Of a stretch of 64,000 nucleotides of DNA, positions 40,723 through 48,991 are shown piece by piece; within the stretch, counting starts at the first letter, position 1, and each line of letters starts with the position of its first letter. The notes beneath the pieces were generated by a model. It was not told where the DNA came from and searched no databases. It saw nothing but the letters and a program-made list of their open reading frames with translations. The DNA is from Diplonema japonicum (lineage: Eukaryota; Euglenozoa; Diplonemea; Diplonemida; Diplonemidae). A program made the translations under genes and the position numbers. The stretch lies in NCBI GenBank assembly GCA_964019335.1, contig OZ025700.1:372001-436000 (forward strand), written 5' to 3'.

Positions 40723-42660
40723 CTAAGGTTTCGGGCTCCTCTGAGACGAAACCTCAAACTCGGTGCTGCTCCGTCTCTGGTCGACATGCCGCATGATCAT
40801 GCTGCCAAAGCCGCAGCCATAGGTGAGACTTTCGTTGCCGTGGCTGCCCGCGTCACTGAGGACTGACGAATCCTCGCGTTCCTCTATGAGCGGGAAAGGC
40901 TTGATGGAGGAAGTTCGACAGGTGCGGCTCACATCGAGCAACTGAGGATAAGGAAAGTCAGGCAGAGAAATGACATTGCAGCCCATCCGCGGATCCCTGT
41001 CCAACCCACTCGCAAGCCCCTTTAATACTTCGTCGAAAGTGTCCTCCACCGCAAGGTGCAGCTGGATAGTTGAAAGCATCGGCCATGTGCTCCTCTCCCC
41101 CTCCCGCAGCCCTTTATTTACGAACTCTTGCGACGGGTGCTTCAGAAAGTCAAACGCGAACCCCTGATACGCCCTCAGCTCCACATCTGCTTCCGCATCC
41201 TTCAGGAACATGTCCAACGACAGCAATTTCCTAACGGCCTTACCCAAGTACGGCACGCCCCTCATCAGCTTCAGCACTGAGTAGATTCTGTACTGCATTT
41301 CAGTATATATTTCTTCTTTTGCCCGTTCGAAGATTCTTCTCACAGCCGAAGAGGTGACCTCGTGTGCGACAGGAGATGCTGTTGTGTGGAAAGGCGAGAA
41401 CTGCGCACGTGCACGGATGATGCAGGTCACGTTGAACTGTTCCGAGAGGCGATTGATTGCGGTAGCCTCAGCCGTCTCATGGTGCGCGGAGTAGGCACAT
41501 GGAGAGAAAACCTCGATTTCACCTGTGCGAGTCTTACGCTGCAGGGAGTAGCCCCTCCACAGCCACGACCCAAAGAGGCCTTGTGAGATGGCGGCCACTG
41601 CAGCCGTTCTTACCAGCACGTCTGGTGCAGTGAGGTAGTTGGCGACCCATCTTGTCTCACCACTGCCGATAAGCGGCTGAGAGATGGTGTACCCTGTATG
41701 CGGCAGGGCTGTCTTGCACTCCCTCAGGTTGGAGATCACTATGTTAAGAACTTTCCCTGTCTTTTCGAAGGCTTCTTTGAAGGTGATGTCTCCAAGATGC
41801 TTCTCTGTGAACTCTGCGATAACCTCGATGTCCATCAGCGTCCCGGTCTCGATAAACCTGCGCGCCCTGCGTGCCATCTTCGCAACAACACCGCCCGGCT
41901 GTCTAGACTTCGCCATGAACGCTTCGAAGTCCAGCGACTGTGCTCGGGTAGGGTCTAGAAGCTTGTCGAGATCAGCCTCATCATTGCAGCATACGAAAGC
42001 AGCGATGATGGCAGCGGTACCGGCACCGCAGATGACCTTGGGAAGGAACCGCATGGAGTGAAGGAACCTGCACACGCCAAGATGGTACAAAGATAAGGAC
42101 TGCCCACCAGAGAGTAGCAGGGCTGTTTTCCCGTGCGACTTGAGACACTCGTTAAGGAAGTCGTACCTCTCGATGGTAGGAACGAAATTGCAGTCTGCAA
42201 TAATGTGAAGGGCTGTCTGGATGGCTTCTATGTAATCCTCGATTATCTTCTTAGTTCCGATCTTGTAACGGAAGGCCTGAGGGCGGCAAATACCGCAGGG
42301 CCCGCGGGCCAAGTCGGTTCTCAGGTGGGTCAAGAGCCGGTCGTAGGCATCGACCCCATCTTCCGACTCCGACGCCTTCAGGTCAGCCAGGAGTGCTTTG
42401 ATACCTTGTGTCCTGTGTCGGATCTCTGCATAGTCAAAGCACCCGTCGCTTGTGTTCTTCCTCCACGAATAGTACCCATAGCTGTTGCAGTACTCCATCG
42501 CGTGCTGGTACCATGCCTTGTAGCTCTCTGAATCTCGCATACCCTTCCACCATTTAGCCCTTTTCCCTACACCCCTGCCATCCCACACTATGCTCAACAC
42601 ACTACATAGCAAGAGCCACAGCTCTCGCAGCGTCCCCACTATAGCCTGCGCGAGACCCAT
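40723..42660 (-). CDS. Patatin-like phospholipase-fold protein lacking catalytic residues
   Basis: 645 residues resembling SDP1/Tgl-type patatin triacylglycerol lipases: an N-terminal hydrophobic segment (8-25), helical DUF3336-like region (LLTHLRTDLARGPCGICRPQ) and patatin core from about 178. The oxyanion loop is SGGQSLSLYHLGVCRFL (184-200). The nucleophile motif GxSxG is replaced by GAGTA (212-216) in PKVICGAGTAAIIAAF, so the Ser is absent. The DG(G/A/S) motif is also absent where expected, before LSEQFNV: the sequence there is SAHHETAEATAIN. The frame is intact and long, so this is more likely a pseudoenzyme than a decayed gene. It may act as a lipid-binding or regulatory partner. No introns needed. 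Confidence 0.82.
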   Translation of the reverse strand: MGLAQAIVGTLRELWLLLCSVLSIVWDGRGVGKRAKWWKGMRDSESYKAWYQHAMEYCNSYGYYSWRKNTSDGCFDYAEIRHRTQGIKALLADLKASESEDGVDAYDRLLTHLRTDLARGPCGICRPQAFRYKIGTKKIIEDYIEAIQTALHIIADCNFVPTIERYDFLNECLKSHGKTALLLSGGQSLSLYHLGVCRFLHSMRFLPKVICGAGTAAIIAAFVCCNDEADLDKLLDPTRAQSLDFEAFMAKSRQPGGVVAKMARRARRFIETGTLMDIEVIAEFTEKHLGDITFKEAFEKTGKVLNIVISNLRECKTALPHTGYTISQPLIGSGETRWVANYLTAPDVLVRTAAVAAISQGLFGSWLWRGYSLQRKTRTGEIEVFSPCAYSAHHETAEATAINRLSEQFNVTCIIRARAQFSPFHTTASPVAHEVTSSAVRRIFERAKEEIYTEMQYRIYSVLKLMRGVPYLGKAVRKLLSLDMFLKDAEADVELRAYQGFAFDFLKHPSQEFVNKGLREGERSTWPMLSTIQLHLAVEDTFDEVLKGLASGLDRDPRMGCNVISLPDFPYPQLLDVSRTCRTSSIKPFPLIEEREDSSVLSDAGSHGNESLTYGCGFGSMIMRHVDQRRSSTEFEVSSQRSPKP

Positions 42661-42788
42661 GTTCCTAAGGTGAAATTAGTATGTAGAACATTAGAAGCAA
42701 AATAGCCCCATTTACACTAACTAGAAGAGCAGGATGTTGCGTAAAAGGTTAGTTAAGCAATGTCTCTTCTTATGTGTTAATCTCTTCT

Positions 42789-44066
42789 TTATGCACTGAT
42801 GGACAGCTCGAAGAGAAGGTTTTCTATCTTCTTCGTGTTGTTCTTCAAGGTCTCCAGCTTCTTCCCGAGCCTCCCATCATTGGGAAGCAAGGTGACCTGT
42901 TCTGTGATGGCGAGGGTGACGGCGAAGCAGTCCTCGACCCGCTGCACGTCCCTCTTCGTTGCATTGAGGACTGCATAGCGTCCGACCTCCCCTGTGAAGT
43001 CGATGAGGCCTCCGAGATACTCATCGATCTCCACAAGGGGGATGCTGGAGGGAGGTGGAACGCTCCCCGTCTCCATCCACACGAGGAAGATCATCGCCTC
43101 AGCAATCTCCTCAAGACAATCGGCGAACGACCCCGTTCGCAGTGCAGGTGTCTTCACCACGTACTCCTCGTGTGCCTTCTTCGCCACAGCCAGAGCCCCT
43201 TCCACCTGTTCCCTACCCTTCTTCAGCTCCCCGCGGTGCATCGTGAAGATGCTTTGCTTCGCCAGCTTCTGCGCTTCTCCCCTCCCGCTCCGCATCACCA
43301 TCTCCCTGTCCTTGTCGAAGGCCTCCACACGCCCCTGTACCTCCTTCATCTCTGCCAAATCCATCATTTCTGCAGACACACCGCTCGACCCTTCCTCCGC
43401 GTACTTCCTTGCCTCCCCTCCATCCCTCTTCGAGAGCTCGTAAAGGAGGTCCGTCAGACGCTTCACACTCCACTTCACGCTGTCATACTTGTGGCGAAGA
43501 GAGCCACCCCTGAAGTTGAACTCCATGAGTAGGGCGAGAACAGCAGCCCCGAGGTCCCGAGCGATCGCGACAGAACGCACGTCGCCGTGTGTGCCCCTGC
43601 GCATCCCGTAGGCTGCCAGGTCGGCCACGAAGTCGATAACCCCGACAAGGTACTCCGTGTCCTCCACCTCAAGCCCCACCTCCAGCTCCCCCTTCCTCAC
43701 CAGACGGCACTTCGAGTAGAACTCCAGCTGAGCCCGCAACCCCACCTGCTTCTCAACCAGCTTCGAGATCCGCCCATCCCGCCCGGGGTTCTTCTCCTTC
43801 AGCTCAGCCGGAAGCCCCGCCAACCCAGCCTCCACTTCTTCCACCAGCTGCCGTCCCTTCTCCACCTCCCCGTACCCAAGCATGTGGCTCGCTTGGCTCG
43901 CCTTCCTCGACAGCTCCTTGTAGTACTGGTGCACCTGTTCCCTTCTCCCTTCCTGCTCCAGAAGCTTCTGTCGCATCTCCTCAAACGCCTCCACAGGGAG
44001 CGGCGCAACCTTCGCTGACGGCGCCACAGGAGGGCAGGGAAGGACCTCGTAAGGTGTCATTTGCAT
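42789..44066 (-). CDS. Translin-TRAX fusion protein, copy 1
   Basis: 425 residues from MQMTPYEVLPCPP with two translin-superfamily domains in one chain. Domain 1 (about 25-215) has the signature VEDTEYLVGVIDFVADL (134-150) and ends LRHKYDSVKWSVKRLTDLLY. Domain 2 (about 240-424) has VEIDEYLGGLIDFTGEV (345-361) and ends LGKKLETLKNNTKKIENLLF. LEEIAEA plus GLIDFTGE in domain 2 match the acidic residues of TRAX (LQEYVEA, GVADLTGE), whereas domain 1 lacks the paired Glu. Normally translin and TRAX are separate subunits of the C3PO endoribonuclease. A CACAG lies just before the chosen ATG; an upstream in-frame ATG would add 19 residues. The body is duplicated at 51476-52762. Confidence 0.85.
   Translation of the reverse strand: MQMTPYEVLPCPPVAPSAKVAPLPVEAFEEMRQKLLEQEGRREQVHQYYKELSRKASQASHMLGYGEVEKGRQLVEEVEAGLAGLPAELKEKNPGRDGRISKLVEKQVGLRAQLEFYSKCRLVRKGELEVGLEVEDTEYLVGVIDFVADLAAYGMRRGTHGDVRSVAIARDLGAAVLALLMEFNFRGGSLRHKYDSVKWSVKRLTDLLYELSKRDGGEARKYAEEGSSGVSAEMMDLAEMKEVQGRVEAFDKDREMVMRSGRGEAQKLAKQSIFTMHRGELKKGREQVEGALAVAKKAHEEYVVKTPALRTGSFADCLEEIAEAMIFLVWMETGSVPPPSSIPLVEIDEYLGGLIDFTGEVGRYAVLNATKRDVQRVEDCFAVTLAITEQVTLLPNDGRLGKKLETLKNNTKKIENLLFELSISA
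42797..44045. repeat. Recent segmental duplication, left copy
   Basis: About 1249 bp corresponding to 51484-52732 (offset 8687). The main frame and several overlapping frames give identical translations in both copies, so the DNA must be nearly or fully identical, silent sites included. Similarity ends abruptly a few codons inside the start and just before the stop; flanks are unrelated. Confidence 0.9.
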
Positions 44067-44215
44067 TGTGTGAGTGAGACTGTGAGCACCCTGTTTGCAC
44101 TTCGACCAACTGTAAACAAGCAAAATAAAAGAAAATATCTCGACTTCTATTCTTTTAAAAAAAAAAACGTGTAAATGACAACACGACTCCCCTACGAGTA
44201 CCCTACGAGTACCCC

Positions 44216-45298
44216 TTACGAGATGTCAACCTCGGTTACGAGGCCTTTCCAGAAAGGGTGCGAGGGGAAGGCGATGTGCAAGGTCTCTCCGTTGCGGGAG
44301 ATGACGGTACCTACCTCGCAGAAAGGAGGCTTGAGAGGGCCCCACGAGTAGAAGGGCTTGGTGAGCGCGGGCTTCAAAGCAACACGCGTGCCTGAGTAAA
44401 TAGAAACAGGTGGCAGCGGGTCAAGCTCCTTAACAAGACACCGCCAGCGTTTCTCCGAAGGAAAACAGACAAGAGCCTCGGGCCCCTCTACCGAGGCCAC
44501 TGTGCCAACGTCCGTGGCGCGAACCCTTCCCCATCCGTACTGAGGGCAGGCCACATCATGACACACCGACACACGAGCACCAACCTGCACACCGTAAGGG
44601 GGTGACAAATGCTCTCCACAGGAGAAGCAATATTCACATTCTGCCCCTGTGAGATAACCGCAGAATCGACACTTCCAAGACTCTACTTTTGTCAATAAAG
44701 AAAGGTCCCCGACCCATGTTGGTTGCGATGGGAAGGACACCTTAACACGGGAACCTTTGATTTTCTTTACAACACCAGGGTCTGGGTGGGCAGGGGTTGA
44801 CACGCTCACAAAGTCACCTGGCTTGCAATGCGGTAGGGCTTGGTTTCTGTGAGAAGTCGTGGGCGGCCGTAGTTTTTTTAAAACACTGTGAAACGTATCT
44901 ACATCAGGTTTTGTCATAGGAGATGGTGCACTCGACGCGAAGTTCGATTTCAACACAGTTTCGATGAGCGCCTTCGGCACCCGGTGCAGAGCGGACATGA
45001 CATCAACAACAAGATTGCGTTGCATGTCAGCACTCTGTCCGTTGATTTGCCGCCACCATCCTTCGAAGTCGGCTGTGAAATGTCTCATAGGTTCGACCCT
45101 GTCGAAAGGCTCTCCACAGATGCAGCATGACTGCTCCCTGTCCTTTAAGAATAACTGATAGCAACGGTCATGAACAAAGTGCCTGCAGGCTCGCATGTTA
45201 TGCTTCGTTCCCAGGCACACTTGGCTGTCGGCGAGGGCTTCTAAGCACACCACACATTCTTCAAACTCTAACTCCGCCGAGTGCTCGATAGTGTACAT
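44216..45298 (-). CDS. RING / RanBP2-zinc-finger / MIB-KEG-repeat ubiquitin ligase-like protein
   Basis: 360 residues. The RING-type finger is at about 14-64 (ECVVCLEALAD, CRHFVHDRCYQLFL, CCICGEPFD). After a helical linker, three repeats like those of Mind bomb and plant KEG are visible: CKPGDFVSVSTPAHPDPGVV...VSFPSQPTWVGDLSLL; VGARVSVCHDVACPQYGWG...VCFPSEKRWRCLVKELD; and a last divergent one ending FPSHPFWKGLVTEVD. Between the first two is a RanBP2-type zinc finger, WKCRFCGYLTGAECEYCFSC. RING domains recruit E2 enzymes and RanBP2 fingers can bind ubiquitin or RNA, so E3 ligase activity is likely. Substrate unknown. This order resembles KEG with the ankyrin and kinase parts missing. Confidence 0.85.
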   Translation of the reverse strand: MYTIEHSAELEFEECVVCLEALADSQVCLGTKHNMRACRHFVHDRCYQLFLKDREQSCCICGEPFDRVEPMRHFTADFEGWWRQINGQSADMQRNLVVDVMSALHRVPKALIETVLKSNFASSAPSPMTKPDVDTFHSVLKKLRPPTTSHRNQALPHCKPGDFVSVSTPAHPDPGVVKKIKGSRVKVSFPSQPTWVGDLSLLTKVESWKCRFCGYLTGAECEYCFSCGEHLSPPYGVQVGARVSVCHDVACPQYGWGRVRATDVGTVASVEGPEALVCFPSEKRWRCLVKELDPLPPVSIYSGTRVALKPALTKPFYSWGPLKPPFCEVGTVISRNGETLHIAFPSHPFWKGLVTEVDIS

Positions 45299-46217
45299 CC
45301 TTTGTTAAAGGTTTTGTATGGGGTCAACACAAGGTGGGAGACAGAAAAGAATAGTACGTGTGAAGTATAAAAAAAAAAAAAAAAAAAAAGGAAAATTGAC
45401 AAAAGTACTTTTTTTTTGTTGGCATGGGGAACAAAGCAAAAGAAAGGACAGGAGGAGGGAAGGGAGGGAGGGAGGGAGACCCACCCCCATTGGTGAAAAC
45501 AAAAATGAAAAAAAAAAAACAACAGACCACAAAAAAAAATGCTGTCCAAGGGACTCGCATACACAAAAATGGTTTCGTTGTATTCCCCTTTTTTTCCCCA
45601 AATAGGTTTGTGTGTATTTGAGCAGTGACATTTCTTTTTTTTTTTTTTTAAACTCGCCAGAGGAAAATGAAAAAGAAGGAGCGAACAAAAAGAAGAAAAG
45701 GAGGGGGGAGTAAAAAAAAAAAGGAAGATTCAAGAAGAAGAAAAGGGGCTATCATCTCACAACCAAAACGGGGAAAGTACGCACATCCCAATCCCACATA
45801 AATAATGAGAGTACAAAAAAAAAAAAAATGGGGCTTTGATTGCAACACTAGGTGGCGTTAAGCGTGCAATGAAGCACGAACTACCTACTTGATTACAGGG
45901 GGCGCTCCTCGGCCGAGCAGTAGCTTCTTCTGCGTTCCGCGTCGTGTCCTTAATGCGTGCGGTGTGCTCAACCCTAGCCGGGGCGTCCCGGGTAACCAAG
46001 ATTCTGCGCTCGTGCAGTTTGCTGCCTGTTCGTCACCCTGAGCATCTGCGTTACGTTCTTCCACTCGGGCGCTACCGGTGATGACCGACGAGGAGGTCAA
46101 CAGCGAACAACACATCTGATGTACTTCTTATATTTTCATGTTATCCCCATCACCCAAAATAAAAAAAGATTCTTCACTCTTATTCTTCTTCCTTTCCCCC
46201 CCTCTTGTCGTTTATCT
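45299..46217. other. Intergenic with a dispersed-repeat island
   Basis: 45299-45828 is homopolymer- and purine-rich with no gene seen. 45829-46117 is a GC-rich non-homopolymer island (separate entry). 46118-46217 is the short 3' flank of the secreted-protein gene. Confidence 0.5.
45829..46117 (-). repeat. Putative dispersed element, long copy
   Basis: About 290 bp of GC-rich unique-looking DNA. Its left end (45829-45870) is identical to 5351-5392. On the minus strand it ends in GCCCCA followed by a T run. Two overlapping minus-strand frames of 76 and 80 codons are open, but their Arg/Ala/Thr-rich translations look like read-through of GC-rich non-coding DNA. GTAGC and CCGAGTGG near its minus-strand start are vaguely like a Pol III A box, but no convincing B box was seen. 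It may be a SINE-like or Pol III element; uncertain. Confidence 0.45.
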
Positions 46218-47051
46218 CTAACAGCACGCCATAGTGCAGTTGTTCTGACAAGTTGCAGCAGATAGATCCTTGAAGTACACATGATAGGTGCTCCAAGCAG
46301 CAGTACCCGCGAACGAGCAGGCAGGGTCACATGTGTTCATACACATAAGAGGGTTAGTAAGAGGAATGGGCTCCCACGTGTTGGGTGAGAAGTCCTGCTC
46401 CTGAACAATAGTGGAAGCAAAGAAGATGGCTTGGATGTCACCAGCATTGTTGAACATGGTGACGACAGGGAGAACCTGGTCAGCATTCCAGCTCATCTTG
46501 GGAGCGGTGCTGAGGTCGTAGAAGTAGTGTGTCCCCATCCCGGCAAAGCAGGACCCTGCGAACCAGTTGCTAGCGACAGCGTCGTTCCTAGTCAACGGGA
46601 GGGACTTGTTCGCCGTACCGGGCCCCACCATGATCCTTGTACCGATGGGTGTTGATTGGTTGGCAGTGTCGCAGCTGTTTTCCCTGAAGCTCAGGCCAAG
46701 CCTGTACCTGTTCTCGTCGATTTTAACGAAGTACCCCAGGTTGATGAGGTTCTGAGGGGGTGCGGCGACGAACACGTCCACAGACATCCCGGACACCTGC
46801 CCTGCAGGCGTGAAGTACATTGTTGTAGGCGCGTGCCTGGACAGCCCAAGGCTCGCGTTCACATAGGGGATCCCGTAGTTCGGGTCACACTGCGACCCTG
46901 CAGAGGGTGCCCAACCCGTCTTCTTAGCCACGTCCATCGTGACAGGCATCGGGACATACTTTGTGAACGTCCTAATCAACCTGTCACCGATGGACACCTC
47001 GCAAGACACAACAGCCGCTGACAGCAGCATCATGCTCATCGTCGCTTTCAT
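46218..47051 (-). CDS. Secreted cysteine-containing protein, unrecognised
   Basis: 277 residues with a signal peptide (MKATMSMMLLSAAVVSCEVS). No further membrane helix. The body is mixed beta-like sequence: GIPYVNASLGLSRHAPTTMY, INLGYFVKIDENRYRLGLSF, MVGPGTANKSLPLTRND. The C-terminal 40 residues are Cys-rich (MCMNTCDPACSFAG ... CQNNCTMACC), probably disulfide-bonded. N-glycosylation sites are present (NAS, NQS, NKS, NCT). Not recognised; likely extracellular or lysosomal. Poly-A leader precedes the ATG. Confidence 0.78.
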   Translation of the reverse strand: MKATMSMMLLSAAVVSCEVSIGDRLIRTFTKYVPMPVTMDVAKKTGWAPSAGSQCDPNYGIPYVNASLGLSRHAPTTMYFTPAGQVSGMSVDVFVAAPPQNLINLGYFVKIDENRYRLGLSFRENSCDTANQSTPIGTRIMVGPGTANKSLPLTRNDAVASNWFAGSCFAGMGTHYFYDLSTAPKMSWNADQVLPVVTMFNNAGDIQAIFFASTIVQEQDFSPNTWEPIPLTNPLMCMNTCDPACSFAGTAAWSTYHVYFKDLSAATCQNNCTMACC

Positions 47052-47163
47052 TTTTTTTTTTTTTTTTTTTTTTTTTTCCTCTTCTTTTTTTTTTTGCTTT
47101 TTTTGAAGAAAAATATTTTTTGTTTGTTTGGCAATGCAAAAAGGAAAAAAAAAGAGGGTATTC

Positions 47164-48702
47164 TTAAACCTCGTCGTCCGAGCTCATATCGTCATCGTCG
47201 CTTTCTTCCTTCCGACAGGGGGGGTTAGGTGTGGGGGTGTGCATTCTGACCGCCTCGGTCTTTGCAATCTGCTGCAGTGCGAACAACGTGTTGGGTAGCA
47301 TGCTGTCGGCAAGCGACAGGACAATGTTAGGGTTCAATAAGTTGTTAGGCAGCTTCATGCTGTCGAAGATCTCCTTGATAGACATGAGCTGCGCGGCAGC
47401 TTCGAAACGCTCTGCAGCAGAGCTCGGCAGCGGTCCAACATACGACAGCAGCTGTCGAGGGGGGAGGTGGATGTCATATTGCGTAACGTGTGAGGTCGAA
47501 ACCTTCGTTGCACCCTCACCTACAACGTTAGGTACGACAAACCGACATTTCCGTTTCCTTCTAATGAGAGTGATCTTGATAAACTCTTGCGGGACGGCAC
47601 CAACGACACTGAACTGAGCGGTGTCATTGCAGAATTTCAACGCCTCGCACATACTTCGACACAACCCCCACAATGCTGATGTAACAGGAACGTTTTCAGT
47701 GGTTCTGATGTCCAATCGAATATCCGTCCGCCCTGGTCTGATGATGTCTAAAACGGTGTATTTTTGTGTGTTATTCTTCACCTTGCGAACAATGAGCATC
47801 CCCGTCACGGGGTGTGCGAAACAAGTCACCCTGCACTTCTCGCGACGGCATTCTACATAAACGAGAATGGACTCGGAATCCTTGTGGGGGTGTGTTGCTA
47901 GTTTTGTGTTGATGAAGTCGTGCTCGGATTTTTCAATTGAATCGACGAATTGCATGCCCGCTTGGCCTGTTTGCGAGATTGTGTTGCAGACTTCGATGGC
48001 TGAGGAGGTTGAAGCGTCCAGCTTCCGCGCAAACCGGTTTTTGTTGAATATTTTCACCCCGAGCTTTACGCGATACTTGACGTTGATGGTGTACAGCTCC
48101 TTCTTGAGGTGCGGCAGCATTTCCTGACGGGTTTTTATCTTTCCAAAACCGGACCAGAAAAGGTGGCGAGTTGTGGGGTAGACGTTCCCGAAACTCTTAA
48201 TCATGGATATGATGCCTGATTCATAAATAGAAGGTTCGGGAGCCACTTCGTCAAGATCTGGTGAAAGATCAAATCTCATGGAAGTTTCGTCGAAAGGGAG
48301 GACGCAAAGTTTATTTGCGTTGTCGGAGCTAACTAACAACAAGATTTTAAATTGAGATGAGGCACTTATAGAACGGGGTACTTCGAAACCGGTTCCGTTG
48401 TTGCGTTTTCGGAGGGTTGTCAATGCTGCGCCGTAAGCGGAACCGTCGATACCTTCAAAGTCGCCTTCTTCTTCATTTTCTTGTTTTTCTTCCTTCTCCT
48501 CTTCGGGCTCCGCAATGTCCGAGAATAAGTTTTGCTCCACCACGTGGTCCTGCTTTGTTGCGGGCTCTTCCTTCGTTTCCCAGTACACCGAGTACTTCCC
48601 CTCGTTCTGTAATAAATCCCTCCATGACGTCACCGTCACCCACTGCGCGTCGTTTCTCTCCCCGTCTGTGAAGAACACAATATCGCTTGTGAACGCTGCC
48701 AT
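47164..48702 (-). CDS. Unrecognised soluble protein with acidic tail
   Basis: 512 residues, no signal peptide or membrane helix. An acidic segment (about 65-90, EPEEEKEEKQENEEEG) follows a compact N-terminus. The long middle part has ordinary globular composition and basic strands (KITLIRRKRKCRFVVPNVV). The end is Ser/Asp-rich (EESDDDDMSSDDEV), a typical CK2-like acidic tail of nuclear or ribosome-associated proteins. VYVECRREKCRVTCFAHPVT contains paired cysteines. No family recognised. No introns needed. Confidence 0.75.
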   Translation of the reverse strand: MAAFTSDIVFFTDGERNDAQWVTVTSWRDLLQNEGKYSVYWETKEEPATKQDHVVEQNLFSDIAEPEEEKEEKQENEEEGDFEGIDGSAYGAALTTLRKRNNGTGFEVPRSISASSQFKILLLVSSDNANKLCVLPFDETSMRFDLSPDLDEVAPEPSIYESGIISMIKSFGNVYPTTRHLFWSGFGKIKTRQEMLPHLKKELYTINVKYRVKLGVKIFNKNRFARKLDASTSSAIEVCNTISQTGQAGMQFVDSIEKSEHDFINTKLATHPHKDSESILVYVECRREKCRVTCFAHPVTGMLIVRKVKNNTQKYTVLDIIRPGRTDIRLDIRTTENVPVTSALWGLCRSMCEALKFCNDTAQFSVVGAVPQEFIKITLIRRKRKCRFVVPNVVGEGATKVSTSHVTQYDIHLPPRQLLSYVGPLPSSAAERFEAAAQLMSIKEIFDSMKLPNNLLNPNIVLSLADSMLPNTLFALQQIAKTEAVRMHTPTPNPPCRKEESDDDDMSSDDEV

Positions 48703-48991
48703 GTTATTTTGTTTTTTTCTTCCATGGGCCTGATGGGATGGATTGCCTTCTTTTTTTTTTTTTTAATCTTGTGGTAAGGGGAATCTCTACAAAAGAAAAA
48801 CAAAAAAAAGAGACAGAAATAGAAAATAAAAAAATAAATGAGACCTGTTTTTTTTTCTTTTTAAACACGGATTCCTCCCCTACCTATAAAAAAAAAAATA
48901 CCAACGCCTTTTTTTTTTTGCTTTATATCACACTCTTTTTTTTCTGTCTTCTTTTCTGTATAGATACTAAATAATGTGGGGGGGGGGGGTA

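Noticed and set aside
40723-42660. Lipase gene called a pseudogene because catalytic motifs are missing
   Set aside because: The 645-codon frame has no stop or frameshift and keeps other conserved segments, so a pseudoenzyme is more likely.
45885-46115. 76-codon minus ORF beginning MCCSLLTSSSV in the repeat island
   Set aside because: Composition is that of GC-rich DNA read through; an overlapping frame is equally open and the sequence behaves like a dispersed element.
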